The notes under the pieces are model-generated. The model searched no databases, had not been told where the DNA came from, and saw nothing but the letters and a program-made list of their open reading frames with translations. A stretch of 64,000 nucleotides of DNA from Symbiodinium natans. Its lineage: Eukaryota > Sar > Dinophyceae > Suessiales > Symbiodiniaceae. The stretch's first letter is position 1. Each line of letters opens with the position of its first letter. Where the stretch lies: assembly GCA_905221605.1 (NCBI GenBank), contig CAJNDS010002424.1:722709-786708 (forward strand). Direction: 5' to 3'. Positions 54,541 to 64,000 of the stretch are shown piece after piece. A program made the translations under genes and the position numbers.

Positions 54541-57490
54541 CAGGCAGGCCTCTTCCTGGCATGCTGTGCCACCATTGCCGCCGTGGGCTTTCTCCTGGCG
54601 CTCGTAGAGGAGAGCCCCAAAGCAGGGGCCGGGTACTCCAACGCCCCCACATCCCACCTCATGGAGTGCGCAGACTCCACGGATCTGCTGTTCTCGGACC
54701 TCTTCTCGGATGGCACGGGCCTGGGCCCGCTGGAGCCGCTCTGGCGGCTCTTCACGGTGGAGGGTGCATCTTGGACGCTTCTGACGGGGTGGGACCCCCG
54801 GGACCATGCCTCCTCTTTGGGTTTCTCCGGCATGCTCGATGCCGTGGCCAGCCTCTTGGCCACGGCCCTCACCCTCTTCAACCATGCCATGGGCGCCCTG
54901 CTCCGCCTCCTGTGCCCCAGCCGGCGCAAGGCTGGCAAGGGCAAGGATGGTAAGGATGGCGAGAAGGCCAGCACAGCGCATGAGAAGATCCAGATGACCT
55001 TCCTTCAGGAGGCCCATGCCTACTTCGGCTACGTGCGCCTCTTCTGCCTCGGCCTCATTCGCGAGTACATTGTCCGTGCCTGCGCCTTTTTCCTGAAGGA
55101 TGAGATTTGCGTGCGGTACATGCAGCGGGAGAAGTGGAGCGTTGGCTGGACCGACTTTTACTTGCAGCACATGTACAAGCTTTACGTGGATTGCTTTGCG
55201 CGACCCATCGCCTCTGCACCCGATGCGGCTGTCGATGTCGTGATCCGGGAGCGCGCTGGTGGGGACTTATTCGGCCCACTGAATGACCTGAAGCTCACGT
55301 CGACCACTCGCAAGTGCGTGAACCTGTCGTCCTACAACTACCTGGGTTTTGGTGGCGTTGACGAGCTGCCCGGTGGTGTTCATCATGTATTTCATGCAAT
55401 CTCATGATTCTCATGCATAGGGGCTCTGCACAGACCACGCGGACTTTTGCGGTGAAGACTTTCGTAAGAGATGCAGCTGATTTTTAAAACGCCATGTTGA
55501 TGTTGTGATGTGGCTTGATGCCAAGGTTCTGCACCCCGGTCGCACGGAAGGCTGTCCGGGAGCTAGGCTGGTCCACCTCGGGGACGCGCACGGAAGGAGG
55601 TACCAAGGCCCGTTCACATGCTAGCACGCCCTGCTGATAGTGCTGCTCAGCCTGATTCCCGTGTGCTCCTGATGATGACCCCCTCCAGGACATCCACCGA
55701 GAGCTTGAAGATGAAGTTGCGGCGTACCTGCAAAAGGCACGCCCCGAAGCTGCAACATGCAAGCATGCAACAGCCCAGGGTATCCTGAAAGCACCTCGGT
55801 GCTCTGCTCTAATATCATTACAGAAGAGTATGATTGTATGATATAGTAGTATAGTAATATAGCATTTGTTAGAATTATCGTATTATAGTATTCTTGTATT
55901 TTAGTATTATCGTACTCTTGTAGTTTAGCATTAGAGTATGATAGTATTATGGCATTATAGTATTATAGTATTAAAGTAGTATAGTCTTGTAGTCTTATAG
56001 TCTTATAGTCTCATACTCTTCTAGTATCATCGTATCATAGTCTTATAGTATTACAGTATTATAGCATTATAGTATTATAGTCTTATAGTCTTACAGTATG
56101 ATATTATAGCCTTATTGTCTTATAGTCTTGTAGTACTGGATGATGGCATGATCGTATAACGGCATTGTGGTATCATGGTATTTTGGTATATAAGAAATTC
56201 TGGATTTTTATGGTTTTATGGCATTATGGTCTTATATTCTTCTTGGCATCCTTGTTTTTTGCGTTTTGTGAGGAGGATGCCTTGGTTCTTGGCATGGGCT
56301 TCGCCACCAACTCCACCATCCTCCCGGCCCTCTTCGAGGCCTGGGGGGCTTGTGAGAGGCGCTGTGTAGGTCGTTTTATGTCACACAATCACCATCTACT
56401 AAAAAAGCACCCGAACCTTAAACCATAAGCCCTAAACCCGAAACCCTAAACCCTAAACCCTGAACCCTACACCCTAAACCCTAAACCCTAAACCCTAAAC
56501 CCTAAACCCTAAACCCTAAACCCTACACCCTAAACCCTGAACCCTAAACCGCTTAAGAGGGACAGAGAATGACTCAGAATCAAGAAGAGCTGGAGGCCAA
56601 CGCCAGCGGCAGTGGCATCCTGGTCTTGAGTGACGAGCTGAACCACCGCTCGATTGTGGAAGGCCGGGTCTTCCGAGAAAGTCCGCCAAAAAAAGTCTTC
56701 CGACATTGGTGTTCCCGGGCTTTTCCCTCCATTTTCCCTCCACACAAACTTCAGGCGTGCGCCTCTCCGGCGCAACCGTGCGAGCCTTTGCCCACAACGA
56801 GATGAAAGCCTTGGAGGTTGAGCTGCAAAAGGCTGTGGAGAAGGGTCAGCCAGGCGGGGGCGAAGCGGTCTCAAAGATTGTGTGAAGATACAGAGGCTTT
56901 TTGTAGCTTTGTAGTGCTCGGAGTGCCGGAAACTGGTGGCTTAAGCGGATTTTTCCCCCAAAATTGCCAGCGTTGAGGCAGCGGAAAGCCGTGGCGCAAG
57001 GTCTTTGTCGTCGTGGAGGGTATCTACTCCATGGAAGGCCCCGCCCCGGGGTTGCGGAGTTCTGACGAGTGACGGGGAAGCCTCGACCCAGCAGATGCCG
57101 GGGGTCGCGCGATAGTTTCTGCGAATCAGCTGTGGAGACTTCAGAGTATATACACGTACGGAATGATCGTGCAGCGCACCGAAGTAGTTCACTGTCTGTC
57201 TCTCTGTCTGAGCTTGTTTGTGTTAGAATGAACTAAAAATCACCAATTAACAAATACATGTACACAGTATTCAGATATTTCGGCCAGGTCATGTATTTCA
57301 TGTCACGCCATGTGATGCCGTGTGTTATGTGATGTTGTGTGATTTGGTGTTATGGCACGCGCTGTCATTCTCCTAAACCTAGCATGTTCGCTCAGATATG
57401 ACGAGGGGTGGGAAGCGGCCGCGTTCAAGGGGTATGAAAAGGGACCCCTAGAAGGGACCCTTAATCTCATTCCCCAAATTATAACCCCTG

Positions 57491-57528
<38 letters not shown>

Positions 57529-60500
57529 CATATATATATATATATTCATATATATATATATTCATATATATACATATATATATATATATATAACTTTATC
57601 GTCCCTACATACCTAAGTAGACCTTGACAGGCGACTTCTGCCGCCTGCGCGAGATTGTGACCTTGAAGAACAGGTGGGCCGGCTCGAAAGCTCTTGTCTC
57701 CATGGCACGCCCACATGCCCCCCTAAACCCTAAACCCTAAACCCTAAACCCTAAACCCTAAACCCTAAACCCTAAACCCTAAACCCTAAACCCTAAACCC
57801 TAAACCCTAAACCCTAAACCCTAAACCCTAAACCCTAAACCCTATTGTTTTTGCAGGGCCTCTGAATATCTGAACTCCCTCAACTAACATGGGTACATTG
57901 CTATTTTCCGACATCGTAACATTGTAAGATCATACTGCTATTGTGCCGCAGTATTGCCACAACATGGTATTCGTATCAGCATTGTATTTCCACACTACTC
58001 TGGTATTCTATTCTTATGTTCTGGGAATGATATTGCATTCTTGCATTCCGAAGGTATGGAGCCTACCTCTACCTGGACGAAGCCCACTCCATTGGTGCCG
58101 TTGGGGCGTCCGGCCGCGGTGTCACGGAGCTTCTGGGAGTTCCCACCTCGGAGGCCCCAGTGCCCACCGTTTGATGATTGTTTTTTGGCGGGTAGTATGA
58201 TATTATGTGATTACATTGTTCTATGAGTTCATTAATATCTGCATATGTTCATATGTTCGTATAGTTTAGACTTAGATATCCATATACTTGTTTCTATTAT
58301 TATTGTTAGGGCCGAGGGCAGGCAGATGTGGAGGAAGTAGTGCAACCAAAGCCACGAAGCTGCTGATCCAGCACACGAGGTGGACATCATGATGGGAACC
58401 TTCACCAAGTCCTTCGGCAGCGCTGGCGGTTACGTCGCATCTTCTAAGGTGCCCCACTCACAGCTGTAGGTTATTCACCTTTTATTACTTCGTGCTTGTG
58501 GGTTTCTGAAGAGACTATGCGGATCCCTGGTAGGAAGTCATCGCTGCTCTTCGCCGGGGAGCCCCAGGAAGCGTGTCGCTCGAATGATGTGCAGTCGAAC
58601 TTCTGCTAACAGCAGGTTGGATGGTGGCAAGTGGGGTGATGGTAAAAACACTTCTGCTGGGGGCCGGGAAGAGCAGCGCAATCGCATCTGGCATATGCCT
58701 TCTGCAGCGGTACTATAGCCGAGTCGTTTACACCGTGCAGGTGTGGGCGTGAGCCCAGCTTGTGCATAACTGTGCAGCCCTGTAGTTGACGCTGGGCTGG
58801 CCGAAAGCTACAATACAGTCCCTTGCCCGAGGTTTGCCGGTGGCATGGCGCCACCCTGTGCTGCCCAGGCGTTGCAGGCGCTCCGCGTCATCTCCGGCAA
58901 GGAAGGCTCGGGAGCTTTAGACCTGGGATTCGCGAGTTGAGTGAAGGTCTTCAGATTATGGGGTTCAGGGTTCAGAAGTTTCAGGATTTCCGGAAATAAT
59001 ATCGGAAGTTAAGACGATCCTCGTACGTCTCTCTGCTGATCCGGCACGAAGGTGGTGACACCGGTGCACGCAAGCTGGCGGCGATCAGGGAGAATGCCAA
59101 CTTCTTCCGTGAGGCACAGTTTTGGAGGGTTGTTATGCAGAGCCTGGTGTTGTCTCATGATATGTCTTCCCACAGGAGCTGGGCCGCTGCGGCTTCAAGG
59201 TCCTAGGCGACGTGGACTCGCCGATTGTGCCGGTGATGCTGCACCACCCCTGGAAGATGGGCGCCTTCTCCCGGCGTTGCCTTGACCGTGGCATTGCAGT
59301 GGTCGTGGTCGGCAACCCTGCAGTGCCCATCCTCTACGAGCGTGTTCGCTTCTGCATCTCCGCGGCCCACACCATCCCGCAGCTGGCTGAGGCCATCACA
59401 CAGATCACAGCTGTGGGCCGTGAGCTCGGCGTCCTCTTCGAGCTGGCCACTTCCAAGCAGGAGTTGGAGGCCCGCACCGCCAAGGATCAGCAGTACGCCG
59501 CTTGGCTCCGCACGGCCCCGCTGACCAGGCGCGTGGAGGCCACGCCCGCAAGCAGCTGGCAGCCCGAGGCGCTGTCACCGGCGGCGCCCGCCGAAGGGAC
59601 TTTGCTGGCCTCCTTGCAGGAGGCCTGTGCCCAGCCCGAGAAGGCGGTGCCGACCGGCCAGGAGTTCCGGCTGATGGACCCCCTTGGCTATGCGGCCAAA
59701 CCCCTAGAGGCAGCCTTCCAAGCCACAGAAGCCACGATGGACACCTACGGCTTTGGGGCCTGTGGTCCTCGTGGCTTCTATGGCGGTGCTCTGCCCCACC
59801 TGGAGCTGGAAAGCGTGCTCGCCAGACATTTGGGCTGTGAGTCTGCCATCGTCTACTCGGCCGGTGTGACGACTGTCTCCAGTGTCATCCCTGCCTTGGT
59901 GCAAACAGGGGACAGGGTCATCGTGGATTCCGAGGTACACCTGGGATTCCGAGCTGGCCTCCGACTCTGCAAGGCAGACGTGACTTGGGTTCCCCACAAC
60001 GACCTGTTTGCCATCGAGCGGGCGTTGGCACAGAAGTCGACAAGGAGCTTGGAGAAAGGCCCGTGCCAGGGCATCACCTGCCTAAGTGTAGCCAGCTGTG
60101 TGTGTTGCATCCCTCTAAGTTCTCCAACCTGGCTCTCCCTTCCCATCCTTTCCCGAGAGGCAAAGACTCCAAGGAGTCACGGCGAACCTTCATCATGGTT
60201 GAGGCCATGAACCAACGCACCGGGCAGCTGGCACCACTGGAGGAACTCGTGCAGCTGACCCTTGCTTGCACCTTGCACCGGGGCGATGTCGTCATTTTTT
60301 TTTCTTGCGGGGGGGGGGAGGGGGGGGCAAGTAGACAGCAAGTCAATAGCCAGGAAAGAGAGGCATGGAGCCCTCCTGATTCTCGACGAGACCTTGTCCT
60401 TTGGCTGTTTGGGCGAAAACGGCCGGGGTCTCACCGAGCTCCGATCGGTCCCGCCCTCAAAGGCAGGGGGGTGTTTACAGCTGAGAAACACCTGAAGATC

Positions 60501-61598
60501 CTGAAGTATAAGCCCTGATCCCTAACCCTAAATCTTCCTCTTAAGTATATAACCCTGATCCGTAAACCCTAAACTCCTAAACCCTACACCCTAAACACTA
60601 AAGCTCCGCTGTCATTCAGTTGCTCGGTTGAGCACTTCGGCTTCGGAGCAAAGAGCTGCCCCACCGGAGGTGGATGCGATCTTGGGCTCGCTAGAGCATG
60701 CTGCCGCCGGGGTAGGCAAGGCCCCTTTGCCCCGGTTCTTCATGATGCAATCGGGCGCGCGCTTGAAAGGGGGGTTTAGGGTCATCGTGCGCTGGCACCG
60801 AGGGGGTGCCCTCCGACAGTCTGTCCCAGTCTGTTTCAAGAAGTCTGCTTGAAATCCAAAGCCCAAGTTTCGGCGTGCGAGGCGGCTTTTGTGCGGGCCG
60901 GAGGGGTCTCGTTGACCACCAAAGGCGCCTCTGATGCACGGAGTTTTCATCCCAGGGTTTGCTGGTGTTTGATGGGTTTGCTGGGTTTGACTGCTTTGCG
61001 CGTGCGGCAGTACGCCTCCTTGGGAGGCTGGCGGGAGCGGGCTACTGCTTCTCTGCGTCATGCCCCCCGCGGCTTGGAGCCATTAGGGTTAGGTTTTGGG
61101 TTCTCAAAAGTCCTTCAGGTTTGCCGAGGTTTCAGCTGTTTCTAGACTTGCGCCGCAGCCCGAAGATGCGGAAAGCTGAGGTCGGCATGCTCCGCGGCAA
61201 TGGCTACGGTAGCAGACCTGGCCTCTGCAGAAGGCAGAGGTCGGCGTGAGCGAGTGAAGGCCGCTGCAGCAAAGCTGCACCTATCTTTGGCCACACTTGC
61301 TCAGGAAGACTCTCGGGTAGAACTGCTGAGCAGTCCCGAATCCTTTGTACAGCAACTTCGGTGGAAGGACTCTGACGAAGAGCAACAGCTGATGCGCCTG
61401 AGCCGGGCCCTCGCCCAGGACGGGTTGCGAGTGCAGGTCTGCTCACCGAGCTTATGCGGCTCGGAAGGAGCTTTTGACGCTCGGCTGAAGGCACCGGGCG
61501 TGGCCAGGCCTAGCCTGCGCTTCTGCTGCTCCGCGGAGCATTCTGAGGAGGACATCTCCAGACTAGGGGATGTTCTGCGGAAGGCTTTGTCTTCGTGA
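54541..61598 (+). CDS. LCB2-LCB1: Single-chain serine palmitoyltransferase, LCB2-LCB1 fusion (20 exons)
   Basis: PLP enzyme of the alpha-oxoamine synthase family that condenses serine and palmitoyl-CoA to 3-ketodihydrosphingosine, the first step of sphingolipid synthesis, at the ER. Exons: 54541-55364, 55526-55607, 55689-55736, 56273-56338, 56596-56662, 56755-56853, 56978-57037, 57631-57673, 58054-58153, 58380-58448, 58534-58577, 58832-58905, 59052-59113, 59176-60058, 60160-60256, 60354-60437, 60633-60715, 60882-60924, 61027-61071, 61181-61598. All phases agree; about 1,096 residues. LCB2 half: hydrophobic N-terminal segments, [19 protein letters not shown] (56632-56646), DEAHS (58076-58090) and the Schiff-base lysine in GTFTKSFG (AAG 58407-58409). 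LCB1 half: [23 protein letters not shown]-like turn, [19 protein letters not shown]; no PLP lysine at the matching place, as in other LCB1. Exon 59176-60058 joins both halves through an about 90-residue linker. Sixteen introns start GC, two GT, one GA. The 5' end is uncertain: no ATG opens the first exon, so an upstream exon or the internal ATG 54661 supplies the start. Confidence 0.93.
55820..56200. repeat. AT-rich TATAGTATTATAGTCT array in SPT intron 3
   Basis: Degenerate 10-11 bp units (TATAGTATTA, TATAGTCTTA) fill most of the 536-base intron between the exons at 55689-55736 and 56273-56338. Base composition contrasts sharply with the GC-rich exons. Confidence 0.9.
56419..56553. repeat. 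CCCTAAA array in SPT intron 4
   Basis: About 18 units with CCCTGAA and CCCTACA variants, located between the GC donor (56339) and the AG acceptor (56594-56595). Confidence 0.95.
57490..57592. repeat. (TA)n with TATATTCATA units in SPT intron 7
   Basis: Alternating TA runs broken by TATTCA and TGTA, ending about 40 bases before the CAG acceptor at 57630. Confidence 0.95.
57721..57845. repeat. CCCTAAA array in SPT intron 8
   Basis: About 17 perfect units, the most homogeneous array in the window, within the GT-AG intron 57674-58053. Confidence 0.97.
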
Positions 61599-61965
61599 GT
61601 CTCAGATCTTCCAGCCTGCCGATGTGTAGCTGCATTTTGCTGGGAGGAGGTTGTCCCAGTTGTCCCAGTATCCTGCGAATGCACGAGCCACTGACCCATG
61701 AACATTCGCCAAGGTTTGTTTTCAGCATGCGCTTCCGTCGTATGATGTCAGGGGATCCTCCCAAAAGGAGTACCACGAAGATCAAATTCAAGCTTGCAGT
61801 GTACAGTGCCGTGTCACCGTGCCAGGTCCGCAAGCGACGTGCGCATTTTTGCTTCCAAGTGTTGCAATGCAAATCAAAGCTCCTCCGGCTCTTGCCTAGA
61901 CGCCAGCCCGAGTTTGGGAAGGGCGCAATCCCATTTCCCGATGGCAGTTCACTGTTGCGTTCCAG

Positions 61966-62083
61966 GTCCCTTCTGAAGATTCTCGGCTCTGACCGCCAGC
62001 GTGCCAAAGAGGCGTTGGAGACGCTCCTTGCCCAGGACCTTTGCAGAGCGCAGTGGCGCAGTGCAGCTGAATGGGAAGCATGA
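61966..62083 (+). CDS. Alternative terminal exon of the SPT gene
   Basis: The TGA that ends the SPT frame (61596-61598) lies inside a consensus donor GTGAGT (61595-61600). Splicing from 61594 to the CAG|G acceptor at 61966 keeps phase (TC + G = Ser). It would replace the stop with SLLKILGSDRQRAKEALETL and LAQDLCRAQWRSAAEWEA before TGA at 62081-62083. The added 38 residues are a plausible amphipathic helix. Whether the gene ends at 61598 or uses this exon, or both, cannot be decided here. Confidence 0.45.
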
Positions 62084-62328
62084 ACCCTGTGCCTAATATG
62101 ACTGTTATTCTGGAGTTTCTCTGGCACCCTGTACATATTGGTCAGCGTATGTGTGGGATGGAGACTAGCAAAAAACACACTACCTCATATCGAAGCCGTC
62201 GGTGTACCAAAGGAGGATCGACGAGTCCAAACAAGTAGCTAGCTAGTTGTCACAGCAAACAAGGACTGCACCTAGCCTATAGCCCCCCCCCCACCCACCC
62301 ATAGCTCCGTTGCCTGTGTGCTAGGAAC

Positions 62329-62630
62329 AGCTGCTGGATGTGGGTTCCTCTGTGGGAGACCTGGTGTCCAGCTCAGGAAACGAGAGCAACCCTCCATTCT
62401 GGCACCAGCTTTCAAGTTTGGCTTGGGTGCTGAAGGGCCTTGGTGGGGATTCACACATCTTCATGAAAAGGCTGCATCTAGTGGAGGTGCGGTTTGTGCC
62501 ATGTCTGCATGGAGTTGAAGACACCAGTGCCGGGGTCTTGAGATGGAGCACATCGGAAGTTTCTCAGCTTGTGTCATGGACTGAGCCCCTGTGCAAGCCT
62601 GAGCCATTCTGGTTCTGGGACTGTCCATAA
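62329..62630 (+). CDS. Putative 3'-terminal exon, unrecognised
   Basis: After a CAG acceptor (62328) the frame encodes LLDVGSSVGDLVSSSGNESN, then PPFWHQLSSLAWVLKGLGGD, MKRLHLVEVRFVPCLHGVE and WTEPLCKPEPFWFWDCP, ending at TAA 62628-62630. It is long and protein-like without low complexity. It may be a separate downstream gene or a single-exon remnant. No family is recognised. Confidence 0.4.
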
Positions 62631-62639
62631 CTGTCCAGC

Positions 62640-63130
62640 AAAAAGAAAAACCACGTGATTCCGACTCCGTGCGCCCCCCCCCGAGGTTCGGGGTTCAGGG
62701 TTTTCGTTTTCTTGTCGTTGGTAGCGGTTACTTGATTTTCCGGACGTCTTGCAGGAAGAACGGCGGTGTGTGTGTGTGTATGGGTCGTAGAAGGCTCATT
62801 CTTTTCCGGCCCAGCTATTCTCAGGTACCGAATTGAGAAATCATGGGCGCCTACAAGTACCTTGAAGAGATGTGGCGCCCGTTTCTCGGGCCATGCAGAA
62901 TCAAGATGTGCCCCTGTTGATGAGGGGCGGGCTTCTCTAGGGTAGCTTCCCCCATTCCCCTGTCTTCCTATCCGCCCCGAGGCAAGAAGCAGTCGGACGT
63001 CATGCGATTTCTGGCGCGTCTGCGCAATTGGGAGCCAGAGGCTTAAGCCTCTAGATTCAGATTCCACACGGCGGCAAAAGCCTTTCGAAAGCTTCAGAAT
63101 TCCTCGGAATGGCCCCACAGAGCCCTCCTC
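62640..63130. other. Region without a supported gene
   Basis: Unique sequence with a short (GT)n at 62766-62778. Nothing was recognised. Confidence 0.45.
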
Positions 63131-63242
63131 CCCATTAAACCCTGAACCCTGAACCCTGAACCCTGAACCCTGAACCCTAAACCCTAAACCCTAAACCCTA
63201 AACCCTGAACCCTGAACCCTAAACCCTAAACCCTAAACCGTG
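63131..63242. repeat. CCCTGAA / CCCTAAA array
   Basis: Alternating blocks of CCCTGAA (about five), CCCTAAA (about five), CCCTGAA (two) and CCCTAAA (three). This indicates amplification of a variant unit. Confidence 0.95.
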
Positions 63243-63320
63243 AACAAACCAAAGAAGAGGTTTCGACAGCTGCCGGCGGTGCACCGCTGCACACGGCCCA
63301 CGCGCCCGGACAAGGCTCTC

Positions 63321-63321
63321 C

Positions 63322-63368
<47 letters not shown>

Positions 63369-63480
63369 TGTATGTATGTATGTATGTATGTATGTATGTA
63401 TGTATGTATGTATGTATGTATGTATGTATGTATGTATGTATGTATGTATGTATCGTGTATTATATATATATATATACACA
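63321..63480. repeat. (TA)n-(GTAT)n-(TA)n microsatellite
   Basis: About 30 perfect GTAT tetramers flanked by (TA)n. A further (TA)n/(TATACA) stretch is at 63552-63612. Confidence 0.97.
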
Positions 63481-63552
63481 TAATATTACCAAAAAAACAT
63501 CATAATCATAATAACAATAAGCAACATTAGTAGTATGAATACGAATCTAGTC

Positions 63553-63586
<34 letters not shown>

Positions 63587-63732
63587 CACATATACATATA
63601 TACATGCATACATATGCAGGGCCAGCAGCAACAGGAGTAACAGCAGTGCATGTCATCCGCCATTGCAAGTCTGGTGCGTCGTGCCCTTGAAGTGTGCATG
63701 TGGGGTCAAGGAGACCGTGGAAGCAAGTACTA

Positions 63733-63826
63733 CCCTAAACCCTAAACCCTAAACCCTAAACCCTAAACCCTAAACCCTAAACCCTAGACCCTAAACCCTA
63801 AACCCTAAACCCTAAACCCTAAACCA
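63733..63826. repeat. CCCTAAA array
   Basis: About 13 nearly perfect units. Confidence 0.95.
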
Positions 63827-64000
63827 CCTGAGCTCTGAAGCGGTTGCAAGGCGCGAAAGATGGGCTACAAGGCAGGGGCCCCAGGGGTAGCCCCTTTGCG
63901 CCACGGAAAGCGAGCCTTCGTGAAGTGCCCGCTGGAAGTTGGGGCGACTTGGAGAGCCGCAGAGCTGGGGCTTAGGGTTTAGGGTTTAGGGTTTAGGGTT
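63827..64000. other. Unique spacer then TTTAGGG array running off the window
   Basis: About 140 bases of unique sequence followed by TTTAGGG units (63971-64000) in the opposite orientation to the array at 63733-63826. This is an internal inverted pair, so the window edge need not be a chromosome end. Confidence 0.8.

Noticed and set aside
54088-55170. 360-codon open frame on the minus strand
   Set aside because: It is the antisense shadow of the first SPT exon, which has strong homology on +. The minus translation has no family signature.
60633-60665. [10 protein letters not shown] reading in place of the chosen frame after GRGLT
   Set aside because: It resembles the LCB1 text TEHFG, but its frame cannot continue into [16 protein letters not shown]. 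The phase-2 GC donor at 60438 joins in frame to [17 protein letters not shown].
63733-64000. Chromosome end
   Set aside because: The two last arrays have opposite orientation with unique sequence between, and many similar arrays are internal.
1-64000. Dinoflagellate spliced-leader relic (GGCTCAAG-type) or tRNA/5S genes
   Set aside because: I looked for the leader end and typical tRNA boxes and saw no convincing match by eye. A covariance-model scan was not possible.

Overview
The window reads as nuclear DNA of a dinoflagellate (Symbiodiniaceae-like or a relative). The evidence is: (i) the 3' end of a chlorophyll a-c type light-harvesting protein at the left edge; (ii) every supported coding segment lies on the + strand, as in dinoflagellate unidirectional gene arrays; (iii) genes are cut into many short exons, and in the two genes where junctions can be fixed by homology and reading phase most introns begin with GC (one with GA), end in AG and are followed by a G exon base; (iv) the TTTAGGG telomere-type repeat occurs throughout, mostly inside introns. 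A chromerid or other myzozoan is the main alternative.

Layout. 1-315: light-harvesting protein 3' exon. 0.3-4.8 kb: little coding apart from one 288-codon ORF, plus a large GT/GAGT microsatellite. 4.8-10 kb: a block of four satellite families (95, 62, 42 and 75 bp units), with a 295-bp inverted-repeat transposon inserted into the 95-bp satellite. 10.5-23.2 kb: scattered exons of an unrecognised, partly coiled-coil protein, interrupted by microsatellites, telomere-like arrays, a ~42-bp repeat array and an 826-bp miniature LTR-type element. 24.8-45.4 kb: exons of a very large, probably extracellular protein with four DUF4215 cysteine-rich repeats, a PAN/apple-like segment and two or three concanavalin A/laminin-G-like domains, ending in a ~387-bp tandem duplication that contains a Cys-containing exon. 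46-54.4 kb: short exons of one or more unrecognised genes. 54.5-61.6 kb (perhaps to 62.1 kb): a complete 20-exon serine palmitoyltransferase gene. 62.3-64 kb: one possible terminal exon and more telomere-like and AT-rich repeats.

The main result is the serine palmitoyltransferase. One uninterrupted 883-bp exon carries the C-terminus of the catalytic LCB2 subunit, a linker, and the start of the LCB1 subunit. The gene therefore encodes a single-chain LCB2-LCB1 fusion of about 1,100 residues, in the same domain order as the coccolithovirus enzyme. All 19 intron phases agree with this model. The enzyme makes 3-ketodihydrosphingosine from serine and palmitoyl-CoA at the ER. The other genes have no visible functional link to it beyond sharing strand and neighbourhood.
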